A DNA stretch of 64,000 nt. Source: Rotaria socialis. Lineage: Eukaryota > Rotifera > Eurotatoria > Philodinida > Philodinidae. The position numbers and the translations under genes are program-made. Of this stretch, positions 1 to 11,310 are shown piece after piece. The notes under the pieces were generated by a model that was not told where the DNA came from, did no database searches, and was given only the letters and a program-made list of their open reading frames with translations. Numbering within the stretch: position 1 is the stretch's first letter; each line of letters starts with the position of its first letter. The stretch lies in contig CAJNYU010000182.1 in the NCBI GenBank assembly GCA_905331475.1, positions 128,343 to 192,342 of the forward strand, read 5' to 3'.

Positions 1-3000
1 ACAGGTACTAGTTGATGAAGAAAAAAAATATATATAATGACACCTTATTGACAAGAAAAGTCAAGTCAAACTGTCTTCTTCCTTCAAATGAAAAATGGGA
101 ACTCCAATATACACATATGCTTCGGACATTTACATTAAGAACAAAGAGAAGCACATGTATATGTGTATATGTGAAGTCGGTTTGATGTAGTTGCATCAAG
201 TGAGAGAATAACTTTGATTGCTCTAGCAGGCAAACACATTTTTGATTGTTTCTTTGATGCAAGGGTGTGTCGTACAAAACAACAAACGTGTTGAAAGAAA
301 ATGATGACAACGCGTTTGTTCATTTATCTATGAAGAGAAACAATGATGATGATGACGACGACGATTATCAACAGTTTTACAGTTTGTTTATTATGTTTGA
401 GTGAGAACCATCATCATCATTATAATCATTATTCGACACTTATCATCTTCAAACGAGAGCCTTCGGCAATGCAATTTTTTTGTGTCGCTAAACACTTGCT
501 AATTTCATTTTCGTTTTCTTATATATATATATATATATATAGCAAAAAATGATGCAAGATGGCATCTGCGCTTGTATGAAAATGCAAAAAAATTCATCTT
601 GAACAGATGGGATAAAAAATCGAAAGAAATTTGATTCGTATTAAGAATGTGTGTATTTATGTATTGTTGGTCAAATCACTTATTTGAAGAGGAATGGAAT
701 ATCGTACGAAACGAGGGTGAGATGTTTTTTGATCGGGGGGATATCGACTGTGTTTGTTCTGTATGTTGTACACTTGATCAGTACGGTTGCTTCTGAGATT
801 AGAGGATTTATGACAAACAAACTGGTGGTCACCACTATAGACGCGTCGCACGATATTGACACAAAAAAATAACACGTTAGACTCAGTGGATAAATATTGA
901 CTAAGATATATACTAGTCCGATGGATTTAATCAGATAAAAAGGAAAACGAAATCGAGCTAAGAATTTGAAATGATGAACAAAAACAAGAAGAAACAAAAT
1001 TCGAAAACAAAAAAAATACATTTGACGTTATTCAAGCAGAAAATGAGTTAAACGCGTGTATCTATATTTATGCGTATGAAGCGTATCTTGAATTGAACGA
1101 AGAAAGATATATACAACGATGATAAATGAGCTTTTTTTTTCACTAAATTGTTTTGCCATTTATTTAAAAGGGCGCAATACGAACAGAACGATATCACCTA
1201 TTTGAAAACGATTATCAAAATTTATCAAACAAATTTCGTAAAGGTCGACTTAGAATTTAATATCGTATCTATTTCTTTTGTATTCTTTTTCTTTTTCTTT
1301 TTTGAAAAATCATTGTACGTCGAATTATTTTATTTTTCAATACTCAATGAAGACGGTGGATCAAAGCTTTAAATGCGCTTGTTAGATTTTTGATGCCAAC
1401 ACATACACATAGAGCTCTTCTTACGTCATTAACTTGCCTAGAGGCTGTTACTTACGCTTAGTACAATAATAACAAAAAAAAAAGGAAGAAAACTAAGAAG
1501 AGAAAACTTCAGCTTAGCAACAGTTGTCCTTTTCTTGGGTGTGTAACTTGTCAAGTACATGCCGACTAAATATAATCGGCTTACAAATAGTAACAAGCCA
1601 AAAAAATGATTTCTCATAATTTTTCTAGTGGTTTACCTATTCCGGTATTGTTTCCTTATAGAATATGAAAAATCAACAAAAAAGAAAGTCTCACTCAACG
1701 GAAATATCGGATCGAATTTTGTTCATGTGTATTTAAATAAATATCGGAATATATAATTAAAAACACAGCAGGTTAACTTTATCACTCATATAGACATCAA
1801 ACGATTTTAGATACTTATTGGTTGATGTGATTGTTATTCATTTTTACTTTGCCATACGGGACTTTATTACTGAATACAGTTGAGCGGTGATTGAAGTTGG
1901 TGCTGCTTGTGAACGCGTGTTGTTGTTGATGTTGATGTCTCATCTATCTCGTTGGTTCAGCAAGGCGAATAGGAGGAGGTAGTTGCTTGAAAATATTTGC
2001 TTCATTAATTTTTCAATTAGCCGCACGATAGACACGCCACCATCGTTCGTTCGCTCGCGCGTGTGTGCCTATAGATAGGGTTTCTATTGGTGTATACAAT
2101 GTGTGAGAGAGCCCAGAGGACATCATAGAGGAAAAAGAACAAGAAGGAGAAGAAGAAGAAGAAGAAATAGATTTCTGCATGAACACGTTTGTTAAAAATC
2201 GAACAAATCAGAATATTTCCGATAAGATTTTGTTTCCAATCTTGTTTTTCTTTTACTGATAAAAAGGTCATGTTTAACACAATTGACATGATGACAAACG
2301 TTCTATGTTGATATCCCAAACCGTATGTTCAATACACATATACACACACGCGTTTGTATCAAGTAACCTAATCTGTGCAACAACTGTTCATCATAAAGAA
2401 TACAAGAAAAGAGAATTGAAAGAGGCGTTACAACGAAGATTATCAGTTGAAAACAAAAGAATAAAATCTTGTTTTTGTTTCGTAGATATCGTATTGAAGA
2501 CATATTGTGAAAATGAAGATTTCTTTGCGGCCAAATAATTCATCTTTACTATCATAGATGCAAAAGAAAATTGCATGTCGACATCAATCCTGTCGATCAT
2601 CATCATCAAGAGAGAAAATGATGGAACGTAAATTAATTGATCTCTCATGTTCGTGTGCCTCGGCACGCAACTGTCGAGTACCTTGGAATTTCATTTTGGC
2701 ATTTTTAGTTTTCTTCTTCTCTTTTTAAGTATAATATAAATACATTAAGTCGAGAGAGAGAGACAAGAAAAAGAAGCGACAAACTCTCTTGAGATAGAAT
2801 AGAGACTTGAACAAGCAAAAAATGCTACCATCACCATCTCAATTCCAATATGAATAGTTAATGAGCAGACGTTGAACACACGCATATAAGAACAGATGGA
2901 GGGATGAGAAAAGAGCAAGCTTTAAACCAATTTATCCTCGTTTCGTTGAACGCGTTAGGGTGAAGAATCTTCGTCGAGGGAATAAATATATACGATGGCA

Positions 3001-4240
3001 GCAAACAAGAAGGAATGATAATTGATGGAGTGACTAGACTTTTATATATCTATCTCTATACGGTGTGCGTGTGTGTATAATAACATAACTTATGATCAGA
3101 AACAATGAAACAAACTACAATAGACTTAAGACAAATGACAATGGGAATAGTATCAAAATGATTTATGAACATCCGTTTTCCAACAAGATTAACTTAGCAT
3201 TTCTTTTTGACACATTTAGTAGACCGATTTTCTTGCTTAGAATCATTTTTCAAAATGATCGTTGCACAGTCAATAATTAATCAAGACAGAAAAAATGACT
3301 GAATTGAAATTGTTGCTCTTTGATGATGATTATCGTCTATTAAATGATTTATTTAATCAGAATAAATAAAACATCATATTCAAATATTAATCATTATAAA
3401 TAATATCGATGATGTCAAAGAGTATTTGACTACGATCATAATCCTTTACAATAACGAAACAATTTTTTCTTTCTTTCTTTCTTTCTTTCGTTCTGTGTTA
3501 TGAATTGAATTTATATAAATTTCGATGTCAATCATCGTTTATTTTCTTCTTTCTTTTTTTATAGAAAATCAAAAAATTAAAAAAAAAAAAACAAGATGCA
3601 AAACATTGAAATTTGAAATCATTGGCAAATTTTACTTTTTGAATGTTAATATTTTTGTTTTATAAAGATTAATTCGACTACAAATATCGGCTATACGATA
3701 CGAGATATTAAATTTTCTTAAGTAAACTTACACGGACATTTGATTCGATGCAAAAAGTTTATTTGTGTGCTTCTATTTTTAAAATAAAACCTTCAAAAAT
3801 CAATAAAATTCTCTCATCGAAGTTGTTGACTACAACGCTGACATCTAAATCCAAGAGCTCTGAATAATTGAATTTTTTGTTTTGTGCTCTTCATATAATG
3901 CATTAGAGACGAGTATTGCGCGTCAAAAGCACAATGAATTCGATCAACAATGAACGAAAAAAAACAGCCATCGAATGGAGTTAAGTTTCTATCTGATAGA
4001 TCGTATTTTCAACAGAAGAAAACAATAATCAAGTTAAAAAATCGAATAGAGAAAAAGTTCATTTCGATTGTCGTGCATCAATTACAATGCAAGACGTATT
4101 CGAATATTCAAAAAATAAACATTCGGACATGAATCAATCAAAAAAAATATTTTTTCAAACATCGGGATTTTACGTCTACATCATCAATAGATATTTCAAC
4201 TGCTAAGTAAGATAAATTCTTATGTCCGATTGATTCGAAT
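1..4240. other. Gene-free AT-rich stretch with microsatellites
   Basis: No reading frame here resembles a known protein, and I could not chain short frames through plausible splice sites. It holds simple-sequence tracts: a TA run at about 520-541, a C/T-rich run at about 1283-1303, a GAA run near 2145-2166 and a CTTT run at about 3466-3489. It may include distal promoter or UTR sequence of a gene outside the window, but nothing in the sequence decides that. Confidence 0.5.
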
Positions 4241-4616
4241 ATGAATTACTAGCTATTTAGTTTACCTGATGACAATGATCAATCAATATGTAGCATACAA
4301 GCCATAATTATTGAATTGATTGTCATTGCTTTTATTGTCATTGTTGCACCTATTGCTATAGGTATTGTATTTAATAGAATCAAATCATCACGAAGTACTA
4401 ATCAATCTTCAAATAGATTCGTATTATCTCGTACGTATAACAGTAAAAAGGATTCGAAATGAAAATATTTTCTTATTTTTTTCGTTTTAATTTGAATCGT
4501 ATTGACAACTATGAGAAGTAATAGAGTCAGTGAAGGAAATTCGTATATATCTCCTTGCTTATTGTATAGAATTATAGATGATCCAACACGAAATATCGCT
4601 CAAATTAAATCCGTTG

Positions 4617-4744
4617 CAGAGACGTGCACAGGGCAGGACAGGATGAGATTTAGATTTTGTTCTGTCCTACCGTCCGCTAGGACCCAGGTAGTCAACAGGA
4701 TAGGTAAGGACAGGAGAAAAAAATATGTCCTGCGCACGTCTCTG
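4617..4744. mobile_element. hAT-type MITE, copy 1
   Basis: A 128-bp element with terminal inverted repeats beginning CAGAGACGTGCACAGG and ending GCGCACGTCTCTG. It is flanked by a perfect 8-bp direct duplication, ATCCGTTG, at 4609-4616 and 4745-4752. An 8-bp duplication and CAG-type ends are typical of the hAT superfamily. It is too short to encode transposase, so it must have been mobilised in trans. GC content is clearly higher than the flanks, with many GGAC/GTCC motifs. It interrupts the D10C pseudogene, and related ends lie at 11785 and 12025. Confidence 0.9.
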
Positions 4745-4874
4745 ATCCGTTGATCGATGTAATAATGGACCACCATTTAATACAACCAGTGATGGCACTT
4801 GGATACGATTTATGGGTAGTGGTGGTACTATAATACCACTTTCATCACCTGGTAGAAATCATTGTGGTACAGAT

Positions 4875-5153
4875 CATAGATGTCCATGGCGACTTTAGCG
4901 GTACCTTTTTCAAAATCTCACCGAGGTAGCGGCAGATTTTCACTCTCGCTGAAAGTCTCAAGACCCTATAAAAAAAATGAATCTGCTGTTTTTCGAAAGA
5001 ATTTTTGCTATTTCTTATCTCTTTTTACATTAGTATGTCATCAAACAGGAATTGTTAACTCTATATAATATATATTACCTATTTTTGTATAATTTTTAAT
5101 ACAGCGGCAGCGGCGCGGTAGCGGTAGATTTTCACCCGCGATGGACATCTATG
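4875..5153. mobile_element. Second MITE family with 8-bp target duplication
   Basis: A 279-bp element whose ends are inverted copies: CATAGATGTCCATGGCG at the left and CGCGATGGACATCTATG at the right. The 8-bp sequence GTACAGAT stands directly before (4867-4874) and after it (5154-5161). The interior carries GCGGTAGCGG-like repeats near both ends and no coding capacity. The duplication length suggests hAT or a related superfamily, but the terminal sequence is unrelated to the neighbouring MITE at 4617. It lies in the same D10C pseudogene. Confidence 0.88.
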
Positions 5154-5360
5154 GTACAGATGCTACAGGATGGCTAAATGGTAGATTACCGAAAAAAATC
5201 GGTATTATCGTGAATGAATCAATTTGATTTGATAGTGGTTTTGATGAATGTTTAATTTCATTACATTCAAGTGTGATCTATTGCATTGGTAATTTCTATA
5301 TTTATTTCTTATCACCTGTTTCTATTTGTAATCCACGATATTGTACGACCTGACTTATTG

Positions 5361-6259
5361 CGACTTTTGAAACAGCGAATTACATTTTAATTATGTAAAA
5401 ACAAAGAAGCTATTAAACACAACTGATTTATATTTTATCACTGTATGCATTTATATCGGAGTATTTTATTTTTGTAGAAAATCTTTTATTTTGTCACGTT
5501 ATTCGATTCATATTAAGCAAATATGCATGCGTTCTATTTTTATATTTGAATATTATCCTTCTGACACTATATGTAATTTACAGGTATGACCAATGTAATT
5601 ACAGTTGTGCTTGTGCGCTGTACAAAATCGAAGAACGTGTTAAACTCATTATTCTTTCGTTTGAAGTAAATAAAATAAACCAAATCTTACATTTATTGAT
5701 TATTTAATAGCAGCTATGCATACTCAATGATAACTCTTACAGTGAAAACTTATTTATTTATATAACATTCAAGCAAAATTTTTAATGATGATTTTATTAG
5801 AGCACTTCCACACTCTCTTCGACAAAAAATTCACAGAACCTTGCCTACTTAATCAAACTGTTGTATCTTTACATACGTGGTTACTAATAGAAGTTTAGGA
5901 TGTATGAGTGGGAGTAGTACTGACATGAAAGCACGCCATTTTCAGCACGCATGATGCAATATTAAATGAAATTCAGAATCTATTTTTATGAAAACAAAAA
6001 TGTTACTCTGTATTATTAACGCCGAAGTAAAAATGCGTTCATTTTTGTCTGAAATTCAATTCTGCCTGTGACTGTGACATACGTATACGTATATTTATAT
6101 TCTTTTTCATTTATTTATTTATGAATAAATTAATATTCATTTGTGTTAGTATAGCATTAGAAACGTGTACATTAGTTCTGCTCCAGTTCAAGTTGATTAA
6201 TAAGTAAGATTAAGTTCTTGGGTAGAGTTTTGCTGATGGAATTGATGTGGTATACTCTA
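5361..6259. other. Intergenic AT-rich stretch
   Basis: It lies between the D10C pseudogene and the 3' end of the Cys-rich gene. Several ATTTATTT-like strings near 6100-6130 could serve as minus-strand poly(A) signals for that gene. I see no other feature. Confidence 0.4.
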
Positions 6260-7294
6260 TCAAGTTGTAGAATTTGTAACACTTGTAGTTCTTTTGGAAC
6301 AAGGTAAAATCACTGAACAAACACCAAGCGTGCAAGCAGGCTGTTCACAGACTGGTGCATAACCTTTTGGGCAATTGGCACAATTATTGCTGTTGTATGG
6401 ACATTGCGTTGATATTTTGCAGTAACGTTGTGAACATAGTGGAGTAGCGATGCATTTACCATTCACGCATTTATATGATGTACAAGATGGACCAGTACCA
6501 TTAGGGCATCGAGCACAAATTTCAGAACGAGGACATTGTGCATCACTAGTGCAGGCGCCTCCTGGAGGTTTAGTTGTAGTTGTTGTTGAATTTAGGCGAA
6601 TCGAGCATGGAGAAATTGTTTTACATAGGCCCTTTTCACATGTAACTTGAGAACATGATGGGCCCCAACCAGATAAGCATCGAGCGCACATCATAGAATG
6701 GACGCATTGAGTTAAATTTTTAGATGTACACTGTAAGCCTTCTGAACATGGTGGAATAGCGATACATTTACCCTTCACGCATTTAGATGATGCACAAGGT
6801 GGACCAGTACCGTTACGGCATCGAGCACAAATGTCAGAACGAGGACATTGTGCATCACTAGTACAGGCGCCTGTTGGAGGTTTAGTTGTAGTTGCTGTTG
6901 AATTTAGGCGAATCGAGCATGGAGAAATTGTTTTACATAGGCCGTTTTCACATGTAACTTGAGAACATGATGGACCCAAATCAGGTAAGCATAGAGCGCA
7001 CATCATAGAATGGACGCATTGAGTTAAATTTTTAGATGTGCACTGTAAGCCTTCTGAACATGGTGCAATAATTTGACATTTTCCATTGTCACATTTTCCC
7101 TCTGCACATAAAGGACCCATATTAAGTGTACATGAGATAGCACAAATTGCCGGAACAGGACATTGAACAGCACTGTTACATTGAAGGATATTTGTCGCAG
7201 ATGCAGTTACATTTCCTGACAATGTCATACCATATAATGAAGTATAATTAACAAGAAGCAGAATACTGCTTAAAATAGTTGATACTTGCACCAT
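6260..7294 (-). CDS. Secreted cysteine-rich tandem-repeat protein
   Basis: A single-exon 344-aa protein. It starts with a hydrophobic signal peptide (residues about 1-22), so it is likely secreted. The rest is about five to six units of a pattern close to C-x5-QCP-x4-CA-x2-C-x2-G-x2-P-x-C-x4-C-x2-G-x-C-x5-PC, separated by Thr-rich linkers (NSTTTTTKPP). Two long stretches, about residues 85-165 and 180-260, are nearly identical at DNA level, so part of the gene was duplicated recently. Even cysteine spacing suggests disulfide-rich modules. Several NxT/NxS sites could be glycosylated. I do not recognise a named family and assign no function. The start is the first ATG after a TATATATGTATAAT-rich upstream region. 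Confidence 0.85.
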   Translation of the reverse strand: MVQVSTILSSILLLVNYTSLYGMTLSGNVTASATNILQCNSAVQCPVPAICAISCTLNMGPLCAEGKCDNGKCQIIAPCSEGLQCTSKNLTQCVHSMMCALCLPDLGPSCSQVTCENGLCKTISPCSIRLNSTATTTKPPTGACTSDAQCPRSDICARCRNGTGPPCASSKCVKGKCIAIPPCSEGLQCTSKNLTQCVHSMMCARCLSGWGPSCSQVTCEKGLCKTISPCSIRLNSTTTTTKPPGGACTSDAQCPRSEICARCPNGTGPSCTSYKCVNGKCIATPLCSQRYCKISTQCPYNSNNCANCPKGYAPVCEQPACTLGVCSVILPCSKRTTSVTNSTT

Positions 7295-7729
7295 GATTTG
7301 TGTTTTTTCCTTCTTTTTTTTTATCGATTATGGCCTTCGTAACTATTCTATGGCAGTTTATATATGTATAATATTTAAAAGAACGATTAATTTTTTTTTC
7401 TTATTCAAAGCATAAATGCTTTTATCTAGTCATTATATTCGTATTATCGAACAAAGATTGATTTATTTTTATATCAAAAACATGATCTAAAATCCCTTAA
7501 TATACAATATGTGGGCAAAAATAGAGTTGAAATATATTTATCGGCATTTTTTGTTTTGCGCTTAGAAACCTATACCAATATAAATCATATTATTTTCCTT
7601 TTGTTCAATAATGGCAATCGATTGGTTAATGCACTTTCTGATCAACAGAAATATTTTCATTAAGACGGAAAAAATAAAAAAAGTAAAAAAATGTGTCTTT
7701 TTATTTTCACAATCCACAGATAGCATTAA
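7295..7729. other. Spacer between ODAD1-like gene and Cys-rich gene
   Basis: 435 bp separating the ODAD1-like stop codon from the start of the Cys-rich gene on the same strand. It should contain the Cys-rich promoter: a TATAT-rich patch lies about 60-75 bp upstream of its start, near 7358-7373. Nothing else is visible. Confidence 0.4.
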
Positions 7730-10700
7730 CTAGCGTCCTCGAGAAGTCGGTGGTTTTCCCGTTTCTCCACTGGTACTCTTTGCTCCACCAGTGATACTTT
7801 TCTCACGTGATAGTGCTGGTGACATATCAGGATATTTTTGTTCTTGTAAGGCTTTTTTTTCTAAATTTTTAACATGATCAATTGCACGTTGTTTTAGTTC
7901 TTCGCGTGTTAACGGTTTAAGTTCTTCGGTTTTTTCTTCTCGATCTTCATGATCACGACGATCGTCTCTATTGAATATCATATGAAGATTTAAAAAAAAA
8001 GAGTAGAATTAGATAATACAAAATTGTACTAACGTATTCGGAAGATGAACATGAACATGTGGAGCTGGTCCTGATGGGCCATCACCAATTAGATTCGGTG
8101 CACGTTCACGTAATGGAACATTTTGTTCCTTAATTAAATAAAATTATTTTTTTAAGTAAAAATTTTTATTTTACTTTTGCATGAGTTGCTGCTTGTGCCA
8201 TGAGTAATTCATTTGTTCTTTCTTCAATAATACCTAAATATCGTAGCATATTTTCTTCGGTAACACCTTCATGACTTTGTAGTAAACTTTCAATTTGTCT
8301 ACGGTCACAGCCAATTTTTCTAAATATGGAGTCGATACCTAAGTAGAATGGAAAAAATTTAATTTACGAAAGATTAAAAGTAAAAAGTCAAGGACCTCCT
8401 CGGCATTGTTCAAGAATTTTTTTTCCAGTACGAGATTTCTCTTCATGTTCGTCAGCTAATCTTGTTGCATTTGCACTTTTTTCTTCAAGTTGATCAAGCG
8501 TTTTTTTCCGTTGATCTTCTAAGTCAACGCCTTGCACTTCAAAACGATGAATTTCTTTTTTAATTTCAGCTATTTGTTCTTGTAATATTTCAATTTGATT
8601 ATTTAATTCATTCACATAATTAAACAGAGCAAAATTTTTATCTTCAACTATAGCAAGAAATATAGATTTATTTTACATTCGATAAATAGTTTCATTCTAA
8701 CCTTCAATAAATTTATCAACCAGTTTATCTAAATCTTGTTCACGACTAATGTCTTGAATTTTTTTGAATTTACTTTCATAGGCTTCTACAGAATGCTCTT
8801 CTTTTTCTTTACGACGTTTTTCCAATGCTTCGGCTTCTAAAAATATTTTTTTGGCTTAATGATATTTTTAATTGAAGTTCACAAAAAACAATAATATGAC
8901 CTTTGCGCTTTCTATGCGTAAGAAGTTCTTCATCTTCTTGTCGTTCTTGCGATTTAAGCTTCATGAAATCACGTAATTTACGATCATGAGAAATTTGTCG
9001 TTCAAGTTCACGCATTTCAGCTTCAGATATTGTTCGATCTGCTTCAGCTTTATCTATATATAAATGTTAAAAAGTGTCGAAACAATTCTACTATAACGAC
9101 TAAAAGATTTACTTTGAAGCATAATTGCTTTGGCATTTGCATCTTTACTGAAATTTTTACAAAGAATTTGATTAATTTTAAAATTAAAACTACTAAATAT
9201 TAGTTAACAAAAGGGAAATGATAATTCTGTATAATCATTTCTCTTGTTTAGTGATTCCGAAAACAATGATCATAGAGATTCAATTTCGATTCTTTCCTGT
9301 AATCGTAACTGTCATAGAGCATTTTAATGTTGACTTCAATCTGGAAAATTGTTTTTCTAACAAAGAAAAATCGGAAAGTAGCTTTTCAACGTCTAGAATC
9401 AGACATTAATGCTTTCTTTTGATTGGAAAGAGTAATCCATTGTCTCAAATATGAGACACTTTCAAATGTGTACTACGGCATATTTTGACGACATAAAATG
9501 CTTCGAAGTAAACGAGTCGATATATAATTCTTTCTTCATATCTCGAGGGAATTATGGAACGAGCGCATTCTTAGACTTCTTCGTAAAATTGAGCCAATTC
9601 AATCAACATACGTCGCTCATAGATGGAGAATTTCTCAGTTTTTAGACTATTAGCTTTTATCTATTATTTAATTGAGTTAAATTAAATTAAATTCCTATTG
9701 TTGTATTGTGATTTCTCATCAACAATGATCTCGATTCGAGTCGCTATTTTTATGTTTGTAAAAGTTATTATTATGAAAAAATCATTGACATTAAGTCTCT
9801 ATGATCAAATTCTAGGCCCATTGTATATTAGTTAGTGTAGTCTATCGATCAAAATACACAAAATTTTATTCGTTAGATGAAAATGTTTTCTACACATTGC
9901 AAACCTTGCTGAAATCTATTTAAAGCATGACTTTCTACAAAAAGAAATCGACTAAATCGACAATTATATCTTAGACTATTTTGCTCCTGTTTTCTTTTTT
10001 GTGCAAAATTAAAACTTTAGTTTAATTCAGTATTAATAGTACTGTTAACCTTTTCGTCTTTTAAAGAAAAGAATAATTATATTATTAAGTTAAATTATAA
10101 TATAATCATACCGTTGTTCGTATGAAGTAACTGAACGTTCAATAGATTCTACTAATTGAGCACGTAAATCCCGAAGTTCATTTTCAGATTTTCGAGATAA
10201 ATTTTCATAACGTTCGCGTTCGTTTCGTAGATTATCAATTTCAGAGCGTAGCAAACTATTGGAGGCAAGTAAAGCACTAAATCGTTTCAAAGCCTTTGAT
10301 GTAACAAAAAAAAACAAAAAAAACAAGATCTGCTAAGTCAGATGTGAAATTCATTTCAATTTTCACATACCGTATCTAAACGATTTTCTAATACACGTTC
10401 TTGTTTTCGAACATTAGCAATAAATGTAATAGAAGCATTAGCGCCACCAATGTCTGTTTGTTGTTGACGAATTTTCTTCTCCCATTCACGTAGTTGAACA
10501 TCGAGGTCGCTTGTTAGTGCTTGTTGATCTTGAATTTCATTTTGAATTTCATCTAAATAAATTTGATTTAGCCTTTCACTCTCAAAACTTGAATGTTGAA
10601 TAGCTAATACCTTTTGTTTGAATAAGTTCGCGTAGTTTTTTAGTTTTTTCTTCGTCGCGCTTTTGATTTTCAAGGCTTTCAGCCAAACGATATACTTTGT

Positions 10701-10934
10701 TCAATTCTTCACGTTCTTTTGCTAACTGTTGAAGAGTTTTACTATAAAATAACAACTTGATACTTAATTCACTCCAAAAAAAAATAAATACCTTTGCATC
10801 CGTAATTGATCTTTCTTTTCAATAGTATATTCACGTTGATCTTCTCGCGCATGTCGATAATTATTTTGAAGTTTGTTTAATTGTATTTCTTGAAATTCCT
10901 CATCGGAATCTTCAGATATTAACCGACCCGCCAT
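7730..10934 (-). CDS. ODAD1: ODAD1/CCDC63-like outer dynein arm docking coiled-coil protein
   Basis: A multi-exon coiled-coil protein of roughly 560-580 aa beginning MAGRLISEDSDEEFQEIQ. It matches the CCDC63/ODAD1 (CCDC114) family block by block: a K-E-R-E-E-L-N-K heptad region, then NVRKQERVLENRLD, SLLRSEIDNLRNERERYENL, a SYEQR block, MRELERQISHDRKLRDFM, FNYVNELNNQIE, and the signature IDSIFRKIGCDRRQIESLL followed by YLGIIEERTNELL. The family tethers outer dynein arms to doublet microtubules in motile cilia. The C-terminus is low-complexity and basic, ending PPTSRGR. Introns are mostly 50-60 nt, except one of 964 nt (9148-10111). ODAD1 and CCDC63 cannot be separated by eye. The next gene, CLUAP1, is also ciliary. 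Confidence 0.88.
9148..10111 (-). other. Outsized intron of the ODAD1-like gene
   Basis: It runs from GTATGATT to TTTCAG, joining SYEQR to KDANAKAIM. At 964 nt it is about 15 times the usual intron here. I looked for terminal inverted repeats or coding remnants and found none that are convincing. Confidence 0.7.
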
Positions 10935-11310
10935 TATATACTCAATAAAAAGGAAACAGTCAAATCAATCAAATCGAGAAAAGAATAACAAAAGAATGTT
11001 TCTCTAACGACATTTTCACCGTTGATGTGATGGTGACTCCTCCACCTTGTACACATCATATGTGAAAACATTCAAATGCCATTGAAAAAGAAAGGATCCT
11101 TACATTTGTTATTAATCAGTTGAGAATAACGTTTTTATGGGTTACAAGAAGCTATAATTGTATATAAATATGTAAGTTGTAACTAAGAATGAAAGAAGTG
11201 ATATTGTAATTTTATTTCTTTGTAATAAAAATGTAAAAAAACAAGTAAAAATGATAAAGATTGTGAGCAAAAGTAAAATCAACTATATAAAAATAACAAA
11301 ACAAATCGTG
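10935..11310. other. Short spacer, ODAD1-like 5' side to CLUAP1 3' end
   Basis: 376 bp between two minus-strand ciliary genes. It should hold the ODAD1-like promoter and the CLUAP1 poly(A) region. I can name no specific motif; an X-box for RFX factors would be worth a scan. Confidence 0.35.

Larger units (their letters stand above)
4240..5360 (+). pseudogene. Broken gene with a uromodulin-type D10C cysteine domain
   Basis: A frame at about 4285-4459 encodes a hydrophobic, transmembrane-like stretch (ELIVIAFIVIVAPIAIGIVF) with a basic tail and a stop. From about 4555 a second frame has the hallmarks of the D10C domain of uromodulin, GP2 and OIT3: a YRIIDDPTR start, then GTWIRFMGSGG, then C-G-T-D-A-T-G-W-L-N-G, and a final C-N-P-R-Y-C. 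Two inserts (4617-4744 and 4875-5153) split this domain. Each has an 8-bp target duplication, and skipping insert plus one duplication restores the frame across both junctions. Even so, a TGA near 5223 sits where the family has a cysteine. In living relatives such domains are extracellular. Whether the membrane segment and the domain belonged to one gene is unclear. Confidence 0.7.

Noticed and set aside
520-541. TA run as a promoter TATA box
   Set aside because: It is a simple-sequence tract with no gene following it.
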